Origin: Paenisporosarcina indica
GTDB lineage: Bacteria > Bacillota > Bacilli > Bacillales_A > Planococcaceae
Direction of reading: 5' to 3'
NCBI RefSeq assembly: GCF_001939075.1
Contig: NZ_MPTA01000003.1
Location: 245,454 to 309,453, forward strand
Length of the DNA stretch: 64,000 bases
Shown here piece by piece: positions 26,261 to 37,249 of this stretch; within the stretch, counting starts at the first letter, position 1, and every line of letters begins with the position of its first letter. Below the pieces are notes generated by a model. That model had not been told where the DNA came from, ran no database searches, and worked only from the letters and a program-made list of their open reading frames with translations. A program made the translations under genes and the position numbers.

Positions 26261-27603
26261 AGGAAGTCACCGCCCTTTTCTTTGCGTCGGTCTTCAATTT
26301 CTTGCTCCACTGGATTCTTTTTGAACATGCGTCTAAGCACGACCACACTCCCAATTCCAAGGACCAAATAAAGTCCCGCGAATAACACCAGCATAAGATC
26401 CACTTGTCCACTTGTGGTTGCTGCATCTTCCACTCTCATAATCTTACGTAGAATCCAAGGTTGTCGGCCTACTTCTGCCAGCCACCATCCTGCTTCAATC
26501 GCGAGGACTGCCAATGGACCACCTAAGACAAGTAACCAACGGAACCATTTCGTTTGAACGAATGACCATTTACGCCACACTGCAAACACATATAAGGCCG
26601 ATAAAAATGCCAACCACATGCCAATTGACACCATCAAGTCAAATAAATAGTGAATATATAGTGGCGGTATTTCATCTTCCGGGAATTCTTCAAGTCCTTG
26701 AACTTCCGCGAAAGGATTACTATGTGCCAGAATGCTTAAAGCATAAGGGATTTTGATGGCATACTTCACTTCGCCATCATCCAAAACACCGTACATAATC
26801 AACGAAGCATTCTCTTCTGTTTCAAAATGCCATTCCGCTGCTGCTAATTTTTCGGGTTGATATTCTGCTAAATACTTCCCAGAAAAGTCCCCGATAATCG
26901 CTGTTGCAATGGAGAAGATTAATCCAACTTTCATCGTTAAAAATAAAGCTTTCTTATGATACACATGATTCGAACCTTTTAATAAGCGAAAAGCTGCAAT
27001 TGAAGCTAATACGAAGGCTGATGTCATATATGCCGTTACGACAACATGCACCACTTTCGTCGGCATCGCTGGGTTAAACATGGCAAGTAACGGATTGATA
27101 TTGATTAATTCCCCATCCACTAAATCGAACCCTCGTGGTGCATTCATAAATGCATTGACAATTGTAATGAAGACTGCCGAGAATGAAGCTCCGATTGCAA
27201 CCGGGATTAGTAATAATAGATGTTTTTTCTGATTTTCAAAGCGATCCCAAGTGTACAAATAAATACCCAAGAAAATGGCTTCAAAGAAAAACGCAAATGT
27301 TTCCATGAATAATGGTAAAGCAATGACATTACCTGCTAGCTCCATAAAGTTAGGCCAAAGTAATGAAAGTTGCAAACCAATTGCTGTCCCTGTTACAACT
27401 CCTACAGCAACGGTAATAACAAACCCTCGTGCCCATCGTCTAGCCAACAATATATAATGCTCATCATTTTTTTTAATCCCTACCCACTGGGCAATCATGA
27501 TCATCAGTGGAACGCCGACTCCGATTGTTGCATAAATAATATGAAACGATAACGTTAACTCGGTCAGAACTCGACTAAAGAATACAGCTTCTTCATTCCC
27601 CAT
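26257..27603 (-). CDS. cydA: cytochrome bd oxidase subunit I
   Basis: Quinol oxidase subunit carrying the three haems, 448 residues from ATG 27603 (GGAGGG upstream; a TTG five codons earlier is inside that site). Ligand regions: LSFHIIYATIG (haem b595 His), KVVHVVVTAYM (haem b558 His), and the invariant quinol-oxidase motif GWWLAEVGRQPW. The periplasmic Q-loop is short, as in the YthA/CioA-type enzymes of Bacilli. It heads an operon with cydB and a CydS-like peptide. Confidence 0.93.
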   Translation of the reverse strand: MGNEEAVFFSRVLTELTLSFHIIYATIGVGVPLMIMIAQWVGIKKNDEHYILLARRWARGFVITVAVGVVTGTAIGLQLSLLWPNFMELAGNVIALPLFMETFAFFFEAIFLGIYLYTWDRFENQKKHLLLLIPVAIGASFSAVFITIVNAFMNAPRGFDLVDGELININPLLAMFNPAMPTKVVHVVVTAYMTSAFVLASIAAFRLLKGSNHVYHKKALFLTMKVGLIFSIATAIIGDFSGKYLAEYQPEKLAAAEWHFETEENASLIMYGVLDDGEVKYAIKIPYALSILAHSNPFAEVQGLEEFPEDEIPPLYIHYLFDLMVSIGMWLAFLSALYVFAVWRKWSFVQTKWFRWLLVLGGPLAVLAIEAGWWLAEVGRQPWILRKIMRVEDAATTSGQVDLMLVLFAGLYLVLGIGSVVVLRRMFKKNPVEQEIEDRRKEKGGDFL

Positions 27604-27618
27604 TTGGCTTCCCTCCAA

Positions 27619-27714
27619 TTAACTACCGAAAATCTTACCAATAAATGACAACATCATAATACCTGCCACGATAAACGCCAGCCACATTAATCTTTTCTCT
27701 TGTTTTTTATACAT
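27619..27714 (-). CDS. 31-residue membrane peptide preceding cydA
   Basis: A small frame MYKKQEKRLMWLAFIV... ending SFIGKIFGS, with a positively charged N-terminus and one hydrophobic helix. AAGGAGTG sits seven bases before the ATG, and the stop is 16 bases before cydA. The layout (peptide, cydA, cydB, CydS-like peptide) suggests a second small factor or subunit of the oxidase. I do not recognise it as a named family. Confidence 0.65.
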   Translation of the reverse strand: MYKKQEKRLMWLAFIVAGIMMLSFIGKIFGS

Positions 27715-28281
27715 GATGCCACACTCCTTACAATTTATCTTACCCTATTTTTTGTTTTCAAAATCAATCGGAGAGTCATATTTTTCAAGTCGTGGAGAAA
27801 AGATTGTCATACGAAAATATATATATTAGAAATTCCCTATAATTCTGCATTGTAGGTAAATCATATTGAAAAATAGAGGTAGTTGCGATGAAAACGAAGA
27901 GAAAGGTAATAGGGGAATAATCAAATTTTGAGTTACTCGTTTATAAGCGTGTACGAAGTTGGCATACAAGGGTAGTACCATTGAAAAAATCGAAATGCTA
28001 ATTGATGCACTATACCGAGAAATTACTGAAGATACCCGTATTTGCAGAGAGGATCTTCCTCGTGTAGGTGAAATCAATAAAAAAACCATTATCCTGTTGG
28101 AGGGGGATTTTTTCCACTTGAACTATGTAGGCAAACAAAGCAAATTGGGAGCACCATGTCGTTAGTTATGGTGAAGACAATTGTGTGACGCTCCAATTAC
28201 CATTTTAACCACTATTTGTTTTCCTAAACTTGCTGGAGTCCAAGAAAGTACGGTCGAACGGCTATAACAAGAATCATAAAG
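27715..28281. other. intergenic upstream of the cyd operon, no supported gene
   Basis: About 570 bases. It should contain the cyd promoter; I looked for Rex or Fnr palindromes and did not find a convincing one. A plus-strand open frame at 27959-28165 has no ribosome-binding site and no recognisable homology. Confidence 0.4.
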
Positions 28282-28314
28282 AAAGAGCTAAAACCAAATG
28301 GTTTATAGCTCTTT
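28282..28314 (-). terminator. hairpin terminator downstream of the SASP gene
   Basis: Stem AAAGAGCTATAAACC with GGTTTTAGCTCTTT, then CTTT on the minus strand, 78 bases past the SASP stop. Confidence 0.7.
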
Positions 28315-28391
28315 CTTTTGTTAAAATCAACAAATATGTTAATGCATGATTAGCAATCGTACCTACATACTAATTAATGATTGCTAATTTG

Positions 28392-28601
28392 TTATTCAGT
28401 TCGATTTCCGCTTAATTGTCTTTGAGCCATGCTCACTAAGCGTTTTGTAATTTCTCCACCAACTGAACCGTTGGCACGAGCTGTCGTATCTGCTCCAAGT
28501 TCTACGCCAAATTCTTGAGCGATCTCATATTTCATTTGGTCTAAAGCTTGTCGAGCTCCAGGAACTTCAAGTTGACGACTTCCAGAATTGTTGTTAGCCA
28601 T
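28392..28601 (-). CDS. sspA: alpha/beta-type small acid-soluble spore protein
   Basis: A 69-residue SASP that coats and protects spore DNA and is degraded on germination. The GPR protease site region EFGVELG and the DNA-binding signature [20 protein letters not shown] are both visible, the latter split as [13 protein letters not shown] and SMAQRQL. ATG 28601 (MANNNSGS) has AGGAGGTG upstream. A sigma-G-type promoter precedes it. The exact ssp paralogue letter is uncertain. Confidence 0.92.
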   Translation of the reverse strand: MANNNSGSRQLEVPGARQALDQMKYEIAQEFGVELGADTTARANGSVGGEITKRLVSMAQRQLSGNRTE

Positions 28602-28625
28602 ATCTCTCACCTCCTTGTGTAATAG

Positions 28626-28654
28626 TAGAATGCTCCGTTATTAATATTTCATTC
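28626..28654 (-). promoter_or_regulatory. sigma-G-type promoter of the SASP gene
   Basis: -35 GAATG (28650-28654), a 17-bp spacer, -10 CATTCTA (28626-28632), fitting the forespore sigma-G consensus GNATR-N17/18-CATNNTA. It is 24 bases upstream of the SASP start codon. Confidence 0.8.
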
Positions 28655-28734
28655 ATAAATACAAATTGGTAATTACTATACGGTTTTCCGAAGCATCTAC
28701 CAATTTGCAAAACTCTTTAGTCACCCTTAATTGT

Positions 28735-28862
28735 TTTTATCGGCATTGATGTGGTTTTAATCGGCATCAAACATCATTTAATCGGCATCAAATCTGTTTT
28801 AATCGGCATATGTTTAATTTTATTTTGCATCAATCTCCATTTAATCGGTTTTGCTCAATTCC
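28735..28862. repeat. 21-bp-period array A
   Basis: Six units with exact 21-base steps; the core CGGCAT or its variant begins at 28741, 28762, 28783, 28804, 28825 (TTGCAT, decayed) and 28846 (CGGTTT, terminal variant). Seen on the minus strand each unit is a 13-nt core GATGCCGATTAAA plus an 8-nt variable spacer. The right end reads CGGTTTTGCTCAATTCC. A heptad frame results on the plus strand but lacks a ribosome-binding site. The array lies between the SASP promoter and the dagK terminator. Confidence 0.85.
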
Positions 28863-28881
28863 TTCCAAAAACACAAAAAAA

Positions 28882-28913
28882 GAGACCGCTCACCTTTAAA
28901 AGGCAGCGGTCTC
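28882..28913 (-). terminator. terminator of dagK
   Basis: Stem GAGACCGCT with AGCGGTCTC, then T7 on the minus strand. Confidence 0.85.
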
Positions 28914-28920
28914 ATATGAT

Positions 28921-29832
28921 TTATGGACGATCTTGATCACGAATATCATTAATTGGAACAAATATATCAATGTGACGATATAAATTTTCAAAAATAGCTG
29001 GTGCGTCTCCACCATATTCGCCATCCAGGTTTAATTGAACTTGAGTATCTGCTGAAACTGAAATATGTTTGGCTTTCTTATAAATCACCAATGGATCATC
29101 TAAATGTTCTCCACGCAGCGCAAGTGTTGCTAATCGAATAAAATCGGCAATGTTACACTTTTTTAAAATGAGCAAAGTGAATAATCCATCATTAATGCTT
29201 GAATCAGGAGCAAGTTTTTCAAATCCACCGACTGAATTAGTCAATCCGACCAAAAACAGCATTGCTTCTTCATCAAACACTTCGCCATCAAATTCAATCC
29301 GGACTTGGGAAGCACGAAGCGACGGTAGCATTTCAATTCCTTTTATATAGTAAGCCAATTGACCTATCATTGTTTTCAATTTGCTAGGAACATCATACGT
29401 TAACTCGGTTAATTTACCGCCTCCAGCAATGTTGATAAAATAACGGTCATTCATCAAGCCTACATCGACGGGAATTGAATCATTTGCAACAATGATATCC
29501 ACGGCTTTTTCGATATCTCGCGGGATTCGTAATGCACGAGCAAAGTCATTCGTTGTGCCCATTGGGATAAGACCAATTTTTGGACGTTTTTCAAAAGGGC
29601 TGACACCTGCTACTACTTCATTTAACGTCCCGTCACCGCCAGCTGCAATAACAAGGTCAAAGTCATGTTCAACTGCCAGTTTTGCGGCTACGGTTGCGTC
29701 ACCTTCGCAAGTTGTGGCGTGACAAGAAGTTTCGTAACCTGCTTTTTCTAGTCTTTCCAATACAACCGGCAAATTTTTTCTAAATAATTCACGACCAGAT
29801 GTTGGATTATAAATAATACGTGCACGTTTCAT
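28921..29832 (-). CDS. dagK: diacylglycerol kinase DgkB/DagK
   Basis: Soluble lipid kinase of about 303 residues that rephosphorylates diacylglycerol released during lipoteichoic acid synthesis. Motifs: the nucleotide-binding loop IAAGGDGTLNEV, the IPMGTTNDFARAL strand-loop, and the C-terminal LDGEYGGDAP. Length and the opening MKRARIIYNPTSGRE match B. subtilis DgkB (YerQ). ATG 29832 fits the GGAAGG site; an ATG two codons upstream is too close to it. Confidence 0.93.
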   Translation of the reverse strand: MKRARIIYNPTSGRELFRKNLPVVLERLEKAGYETSCHATTCEGDATVAAKLAVEHDFDLVIAAGGDGTLNEVVAGVSPFEKRPKIGLIPMGTTNDFARALRIPRDIEKAVDIIVANDSIPVDVGLMNDRYFINIAGGGKLTELTYDVPSKLKTMIGQLAYYIKGIEMLPSLRASQVRIEFDGEVFDEEAMLFLVGLTNSVGGFEKLAPDSSINDGLFTLLILKKCNIADFIRLATLALRGEHLDDPLVIYKKAKHISVSADTQVQLNLDGEYGGDAPAIFENLYRHIDIFVPINDIRDQDRP

Positions 29833-29913
29833 ACACACATTTCCTTCCTGCTTTACATTTTCATCATTTGTTAGGACATATTAAGGATATAAAAGGTTCC
29901 ATGTCCACGAAAA

Positions 29914-29937
29914 GAAGCCGGACATTTGCCTCGGCTC
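29914..29937 (-). terminator. terminator of the thioredoxin-like gene
   Basis: Imperfect GAGCCG/CGGCTTC hairpin followed by TTTTC on the minus strand, some 40 bases past the stop. Confidence 0.5.
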
Positions 29938-29977
29938 CATTTTCTTTTATTATATACGAATGCAAGCAACAGGACAA

Positions 29978-30547
29978 TTATGACTGTTTTTGAAGAAATG
30001 CAGTAAAATCTTTGCGAATGTCTTCGTATACCCACAACCAGTACTCTGGTTTCGTTAAATAATCAGATGTTAATTTTTTTATGAACTCTTTTTGCTTTTC
30101 TTTAAATGTAGGATCGTCTGAAGCTGGGAAGTCTTTTCGCATTTCAAGCACATACTCTTGTATTTTTGGAGCGCGCGGTCCCCATTTCCCAATAACTTCT
30201 CCATCATTGTTCAACAATAAATAAACAGGAATTGAACGTCCACCATTTGTTAAGTATTGGTCCATTAATTCCAAAGTTTGATCACGATAAACGACACGGA
30301 CTTCAATCCCTGCAGCTTCTGCAACGCGACGTAATATTGGATTATTCATCATCGCATCTCCACACCAATCTTCGGTAATGCCTAAAATATGAGGTGATTT
30401 CTCTTTTAATAATTCAATAAATTCATCGTCTTGAGGAACTTGAAATTGCTCATAAATACTAAAGCTACTGTCTTTATGTGTCTCCATTTTATCCATGTAT
30501 GCTTGCAAAGAAATGGCTTCATCAAAGTATTGTTGTTCAGTTTTCAT
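29978..30547 (-). CDS. thioredoxin-fold protein with a single active-site Cys
   Basis: A 189-residue cytoplasmic protein of the thioredoxin superfamily. The active-site position reads TEDWCGDAMMN, so only the first Cys of the usual CxxC is kept and the second is replaced. The cis-Pro loop GGRSIPVYLLL is intact. Similar proteins with an EDWCGDA motif are common in Bacilli and uncharacterised. AGGAGG precedes ATG 30547. It stands alone between gatB and dagK. Confidence 0.75.
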   Translation of the reverse strand: MKTEQQYFDEAISLQAYMDKMETHKDSSFSIYEQFQVPQDDEFIELLKEKSPHILGITEDWCGDAMMNNPILRRVAEAAGIEVRVVYRDQTLELMDQYLTNGGRSIPVYLLLNNDGEVIGKWGPRAPKIQEYVLEMRKDFPASDDPTFKEKQKEFIKKLTSDYLTKPEYWLWVYEDIRKDFTAFLQKQS

Positions 30548-30695
30548 TATAGTATCTCCTCCTGTATTTTCAGTTTACTTCCTTCATTGCATCGAATCAA
30601 ATTTCTTGATTCTATTGTGCATATGTTTTCATTTATCAATCAAAATGAATTCAGATGCAAGTTAACTAGTTGAAACATCTCGGTTCCCCAAAAAA

Positions 30696-30719
30696 ACGAC
30701 CCCATAAATGGAGTCGTTC
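30696..30719 (-). terminator. terminator of the gatCAB operon
   Basis: Stem AACGACTCC with GGGGTCGTT and T7 on the minus strand. Confidence 0.85.
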
Positions 30720-30727
30720 TAACGATA

Positions 30728-32158
30728 TTATCGTTTTGAGATTTCTGCTTGAAGAATTTTGTTGACCATCGGTGGGTTTGCTTGGCCTTTTGTTGCTTTC
30801 ATGATTTGACCAACCAAGAAACCGATTGCACGGTCTTTCCCGTTTTTGAAGTCTTCGATTGATTGTGGATTTGCATCCAATGTTTTTGAAACAATCTCAA
30901 GAAGTGCACCTTCATCGGAAATTTGAACTAAACCTTGATCTTTTACGACTTGTTCAGCAGTTCCGCCTTTATCAGCAAGCTCTTTGAATACTTTTTTCGC
31001 GATTTTTGATGAAATCGTTCCATCGCTAATTAGTTTGATCATTCCTGCTAATCCTTCTGGCGTTAGGTTTGTATCATGTAGCTCCTTTTGATCGACGTTT
31101 AAGTAAGCTGACACTTCACCCATCATCCAGTTAGAAGCAAGTTTTGTATCTGCACCTAAAGCGATTGTTGCTTCAAAGAAATCGGACATTTCTTTTGTCA
31201 GTGTTAACACCATTGCATCATATGAAGGCAATCCCAATTCTTCTACATAACGCAGTTTACGTGCATCCGGAAGTTCTGGAATTTCTGCACGGACACGGTC
31301 CATCCATTCTTGGTCAATTACTAAATCGACTAAGTCTGGTTCTGGGAAGTAACGGTAATCATCTGATCCTTCTTTCACGCGCATTAACAATGTCTTACCA
31401 GTGGACTCGTCAAAACGACGTGTTTCTTGAAGGATTTCTCCACCGCTTAATAGTACTTCTGCTTGACGAATTTCTTCATGCTCTAAACCACGACGTACAT
31501 AGTTAAACGAGTTCAAGTTTTTCAATTCCGCTTTTGTACCAAATTGTTCCTGGCCATATGGACGCAATGAAATATTGGCATCACAACGTAGTGATCCTTC
31601 TTCCATCTTACAATCTGAAACGCCTGTGTATTGGATAATTGATTTCACTTTTTCCAAGTACGCATATGCTTCAGCAGGTGTGCGAATATCTGGTTCAGAA
31701 ACGATTTCGATTAATGGTGTACCTTGACGGTTATAGTCAACTAAAGAATAGCCTTTGTCCGTATGAGACAATTTCCCAGCGTCTTCTTCTAGATGTAAAC
31801 GCGTAATCCCGATGCGTTTTTTGTAGCCATCCACTTCAATTTCAACCCAACCATGTTCACCGATTGGTTGATCATATTGAGAAATTTGATAAGCTTTTGG
31901 ATTATCTGGATAGAAATAGTTCTTGCGGTCGAATTTCGTATGTGTTGAAATTTCACAGTTAAGTGCCATTGCAGCTTTCATACCGAAATCAATTGCGCGT
32001 TTATTGACAACAGGTAAAACACCTGGATATCCAAGGTCAATTACATGTGTATTCGTATTAGGTTCCGCACCAAAATGGTTAGGTGATGGTGAAAACATTT
32101 TTGAATCTGTTTTAAGTTCTACGTGAATTTCTAATCCAATGACTGTTTCAAAGTTCAT
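30728..32158 (-). CDS. gatB: Asp/Glu-tRNA amidotransferase subunit B
   Basis: A 476-residue subunit of the GatCAB complex, which converts Glu-tRNA(Gln) and Asp-tRNA(Asn) to their amide forms. It binds the misacylated tRNA and activates the acyl group as a kinase. Family features: [38 protein letters not shown], and the YqeY-like C-terminal helical domain. ATG 32158 (MNFETVIG) is placed by GGGAGGGAGC and overlaps the gatA stop by four bases. Confidence 0.97.
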   Translation of the reverse strand: MNFETVIGLEIHVELKTDSKMFSPSPNHFGAEPNTNTHVIDLGYPGVLPVVNKRAIDFGMKAAMALNCEISTHTKFDRKNYFYPDNPKAYQISQYDQPIGEHGWVEIEVDGYKKRIGITRLHLEEDAGKLSHTDKGYSLVDYNRQGTPLIEIVSEPDIRTPAEAYAYLEKVKSIIQYTGVSDCKMEEGSLRCDANISLRPYGQEQFGTKAELKNLNSFNYVRRGLEHEEIRQAEVLLSGGEILQETRRFDESTGKTLLMRVKEGSDDYRYFPEPDLVDLVIDQEWMDRVRAEIPELPDARKLRYVEELGLPSYDAMVLTLTKEMSDFFEATIALGADTKLASNWMMGEVSAYLNVDQKELHDTNLTPEGLAGMIKLISDGTISSKIAKKVFKELADKGGTAEQVVKDQGLVQISDEGALLEIVSKTLDANPQSIEDFKNGKDRAIGFLVGQIMKATKGQANPPMVNKILQAEISKR

Positions 32159-33624
32159 GAGTTTGCTCCCTCCCAAAGTTGAGGAGTTTGTTTGTGGAAG
32201 CTTGTTGCTTGCTCGTAAGCATGTGCAACACGATAAATCGTTGCTTCGTCAAAATGTTTCCCGATAATTTGCAAGCCAAGTGGCATCCCTTCAGAGAAAC
32301 CACATGGAATTGAAATCCCAGGAACGCCTGCTAAGTTTACAGGGATTGTTAAAATATCATTTGCATACATCGTTAATGGATCATCAATGTTTTCGCCAAC
32401 TTTGAATGCTGGTGTTGGCGTTGTTGGTCCAATAATAACATCGTATTGTTCAAATATTTGATCGAAATCTTGTTTGATTAACGTACGAACTTGTTGTGCT
32501 TTTTTATAGTACGCATCATATGAACCTGCACTAAGTGAATATGTTCCAAGCATAATGCGACGTTTTACTTCATCACCGAAACCTTGGGCACGCGTTTCTT
32601 TATATAATTCCATTAAATTCTCCACATTTTCTGCACGGAAACCATAACGGATGCCGTCGAAACGAGCCAAGTTTGATGATGCTTCAGAAGAAGAAATTAA
32701 ATAGTACGTTGCCAAGCCGTATTTAGAGTGTGGAAGTGAAACTTCTTCCCATGTTGCACCAAGAGATTCTAATACCTTTAATGCGTCTAATACGGATTGT
32801 TTAACAGCTTCACTAACACCTTCTCCTAGATATTCTCTAGGAACACCGATACGAAGACCTTTTACATCTCCAGTTAATGATTCAACAAAGCTTGGTACAT
32901 CAACGTTTGCAGAAGTTGAATCGCTTTCGTCCACACCTGAAATTGCTTCAAGTAGTAGAGCATTGTCTCTTACATTACGCGTAATTGGTCCGATTTGGTC
33001 AAGTGAAGATGCGAATGCCACTAAGCCAAAACGAGAAACACGTCCGTAAGTTGGTTTCATCCCTACAACACCACAGAATGATGCTGGCTGACGAATTGAA
33101 CCACCTGTATCTGAACCAAGTGAAAATGGTACTTCACCAGCAGCAACTGCAGCAGCAGATCCACCTGAAGAACCGCCAGGAACGCGGTCTAAATCCCAAG
33201 GGTTGCTTGTGGTTTTGTATGCTGAGTTTTCAGTAGATGAACCCATTGCGAATTCATCCATGTTCAATTTACCGATCGTAATCATTCCAGCTTCACGAAG
33301 TTTACGAACAACGGTTGCATCATAAATCGGGTTAAAACCTTCCAAGATTTTAGAAGAACATGTTGTTTCTAAGCCTTCTGTAACGATGTTGTCTTTCACA
33401 CCTATTGGCAAACCAAATAAAGGTCCGCGTTTTGATGCAGGCACTTTGTCCATTTCTTTTGCTTGTGCGATTGCTTGTTCTTTATTTAGGGCCAAAAAGG
33501 CTTTTACATCGCCATCTAAAGATTCAATACGCTTATACGATTCAGCTGTAAGTTCTTCAATTGTTACTTCTTTGTTATGTATCATTTCTTGAAGTTCAGA
33601 TGCTGAGTACTTAAATAATGTCAT
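32155..33624 (-). CDS. gatA: Asp/Glu-tRNA amidotransferase subunit A
   Basis: Glutaminase subunit of GatCAB, 489 residues, of the amidase-signature family. The Ser-cisSer-Lys triad regions are present: [10 protein letters not shown] (Lys), [15 protein letters not shown] (cis-Ser) and [15 protein letters not shown] (nucleophile Ser). It frees ammonia from glutamine for GatB. An AGGAGGG site precedes ATG 33624. It lies between gatC and gatB with a short gap on one side and a four-base overlap on the other. Confidence 0.97.
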   Translation of the reverse strand: MTLFKYSASELQEMIHNKEVTIEELTAESYKRIESLDGDVKAFLALNKEQAIAQAKEMDKVPASKRGPLFGLPIGVKDNIVTEGLETTCSSKILEGFNPIYDATVVRKLREAGMITIGKLNMDEFAMGSSTENSAYKTTSNPWDLDRVPGGSSGGSAAAVAAGEVPFSLGSDTGGSIRQPASFCGVVGMKPTYGRVSRFGLVAFASSLDQIGPITRNVRDNALLLEAISGVDESDSTSANVDVPSFVESLTGDVKGLRIGVPREYLGEGVSEAVKQSVLDALKVLESLGATWEEVSLPHSKYGLATYYLISSSEASSNLARFDGIRYGFRAENVENLMELYKETRAQGFGDEVKRRIMLGTYSLSAGSYDAYYKKAQQVRTLIKQDFDQIFEQYDVIIGPTTPTPAFKVGENIDDPLTMYANDILTIPVNLAGVPGISIPCGFSEGMPLGLQIIGKHFDEATIYRVAHAYEQATSFHKQTPQLWEGANS

Positions 33625-33648
33625 GGGTTTGTCCCTCCTTACTTCAAA

Positions 33649-33939
33649 TCAGTCTAAGATTGATGGTACTTTAACTTGTCCCGCTTCTTGCTCACGAACA
33701 TTTTTCATCATTTTGTCACGGTCAAGTCCAGCGACTGACTGATCTTCACGCATTATATTAACTAATGGTAAGACGTGAGTTGTTGGGATTACATTCGTTG
33801 TATCTAGTTCATTTAACTGTTCTGCAAAAGTGGTGATTGCAGCAAGTTGACCTGCAAATTTTTCTGCTTCGTCTTCTGTGATGGCAAGACGTGCTAAATG
33901 TGCAACATGCTTTACTTCTTCTTTTGAAATATTCGCCAT
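33649..33939 (-). CDS. gatC: Asp/Glu-tRNA amidotransferase subunit C
   Basis: A 96-residue small subunit that wraps GatA and GatB and stabilises the complex. The opening [18 protein letters not shown] and the end [14 protein letters not shown] are characteristic. ATG 33939 is chosen because GGAGGTG lies six bases before it; the frame extends further upstream without a site. First gene of gatCAB. Unlike B. subtilis, no opuE gene separates it from camS. Confidence 0.95.
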   Translation of the reverse strand: MANISKEEVKHVAHLARLAITEDEAEKFAGQLAAITTFAEQLNELDTTNVIPTTHVLPLVNIMREDQSVAGLDRDKMMKNVREQEAGQVKVPSILD

Positions 33940-33999
33940 TTTGTACACCTCCGAATTCGACAATCATACGGTTTATCATATCATTTTTACTACAAAAAG

Positions 34000-34029
34000 A
34001 ATAGGAACAGCTTGTTTGCTGTCCCTATT
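34000..34029 (-). terminator. terminator of camS
   Basis: Stem AATAGGGACAGC with GCTGTTCCTATT, then CTTTTT on the minus strand, a few bases past the camS stop. Confidence 0.85.
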
Positions 34030-34035
34030 TTGCTA

Positions 34036-35175
34036 TTAGTCATAGATGTGAACATATGGCTCTTTTTCATCTACTTCTTTAACAATCAATGCTTCAGGTC
34101 CATTTATCGATGTAACGCTCACTTCGACATGCATGGAAGCTGGGAAATGCTCCATGACTAGACCGGTTAAATATTGTGTGAATCCGATAAGTTCTGCAGC
34201 ACCATAAAATTGAATCGGAATTTCGATTGTCATTTTTTCAATATGATCGTCTTGGTAGAATCCAGTTCCTACAATGCTAGTGAAATTCGAGAAATACTCT
34301 TCAACATCTTGTTTAAACTTATTAAAAGATTTACCCACTTCTCGATATTTTTCTTGAGAAACAGGTTGAGGGAAAAGTACATGTTTTTCATTAATGCTTG
34401 TCCAGTCACTTATTGAATCTTTTCCTTCCTTCACCACACCATATGAAAAGTATGTACCTGGGACAATCGAATTGCGGCTTTCTTGTCTAAAGAGTCCCAC
34501 CGTAATTGGAATGTTTTCAAGACCATTCATCCCACGCATACGTTTGACAATTTCAGCTGCCATTTTCTTGCCATTTTCTATGATGACATCTTCTGGTATT
34601 GTTTCTTCATATGTTGCACCAAAATCTTCTTTTTGGTAATAGTAAGTGGAGTTCAAAGCAAGTCCGATTGAAATACCACCAAGGCGCACTTTATTGCCCT
34701 CAGTTGTCACTAAGTAGTTTTGTTCCACAATATGTGCTAGATATACTGGTGCCTTTTTGGCTAATTCTGCTGTCATATTTCCTGCAGGACGTGCCGGGTT
34801 TAATCCATCTTCTGTTTGGTTACTTCGTGCTAACCAAGAACTAAGAGTTTCACTATCCAGCATTTGTCCTTCTTGGAAAAAGTAATCATCCGGTGAAAAT
34901 GTTCGTTGTGAAAGACGAAGCAAACCGTTTTCAACTTCTTTTACGTCATACTTTGAGTAGATTTTAGAAACTACTAACCCTCTACTTGCACTTTGTTCAT
35001 AAGGCAAAATTGTACGATAATATTGGTCTGAGAGTTGCACACTCGGAATAATGGTTGCCACTTCTTCATTCTTTTTTGTTTCTTCAATGACTTCCGAATC
35101 TTTGTCTGGGTTTGGCAGACACCCTGCGAGTAACACTAAAGAAATAACGGCTGGAATCCAGCTGATTCGTTTCAT
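34036..35175 (-). CDS. camS: CamS-family lipoprotein
   Basis: A 379-residue lipoprotein; the signal peptide ends in the lipobox LLAGC at about residue 19. CamS-family members (B. subtilis YerH) release a sex-pheromone-like peptide from the signal sequence in enterococci and staphylococci; the role in Bacillales is unclear. It is located on the outer face of the membrane. It directly follows ligA (19 bases), the conserved Bacilli neighbourhood pcrB-pcrA-ligA-camS. Confidence 0.92.
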   Translation of the reverse strand: MKRISWIPAVISLVLLAGCLPNPDKDSEVIEETKKNEEVATIIPSVQLSDQYYRTILPYEQSASRGLVVSKIYSKYDVKEVENGLLRLSQRTFSPDDYFFQEGQMLDSETLSSWLARSNQTEDGLNPARPAGNMTAELAKKAPVYLAHIVEQNYLVTTEGNKVRLGGISIGLALNSTYYYQKEDFGATYEETIPEDVIIENGKKMAAEIVKRMRGMNGLENIPITVGLFRQESRNSIVPGTYFSYGVVKEGKDSISDWTSINEKHVLFPQPVSQEKYREVGKSFNKFKQDVEEYFSNFTSIVGTGFYQDDHIEKMTIEIPIQFYGAAELIGFTQYLTGLVMEHFPASMHVEVSVTSINGPEALIVKEVDEKEPYVHIYD

Positions 35176-35193
35176 TATAGAAAGGTCTCCTTA

Positions 35194-37218
<2,025 letters not shown>

Positions 37219-37249
37219 CTATTCGTGCGTATTTCAATAGCATCGCGTT

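Noticed and set aside
27959..28165. 68-residue plus-strand protein
   Set aside because: No ribosome-binding site and no family resemblance; a Spo0E-like identity was considered but the SQELD-type motif is absent.
28751..28936. heptad-repeat peptide (LIGIK-type) as a real protein
   Set aside because: The repeats come from the 21-bp array; no ribosome-binding site, and the core varies as DNA, with array B units broken by a 22-base step.
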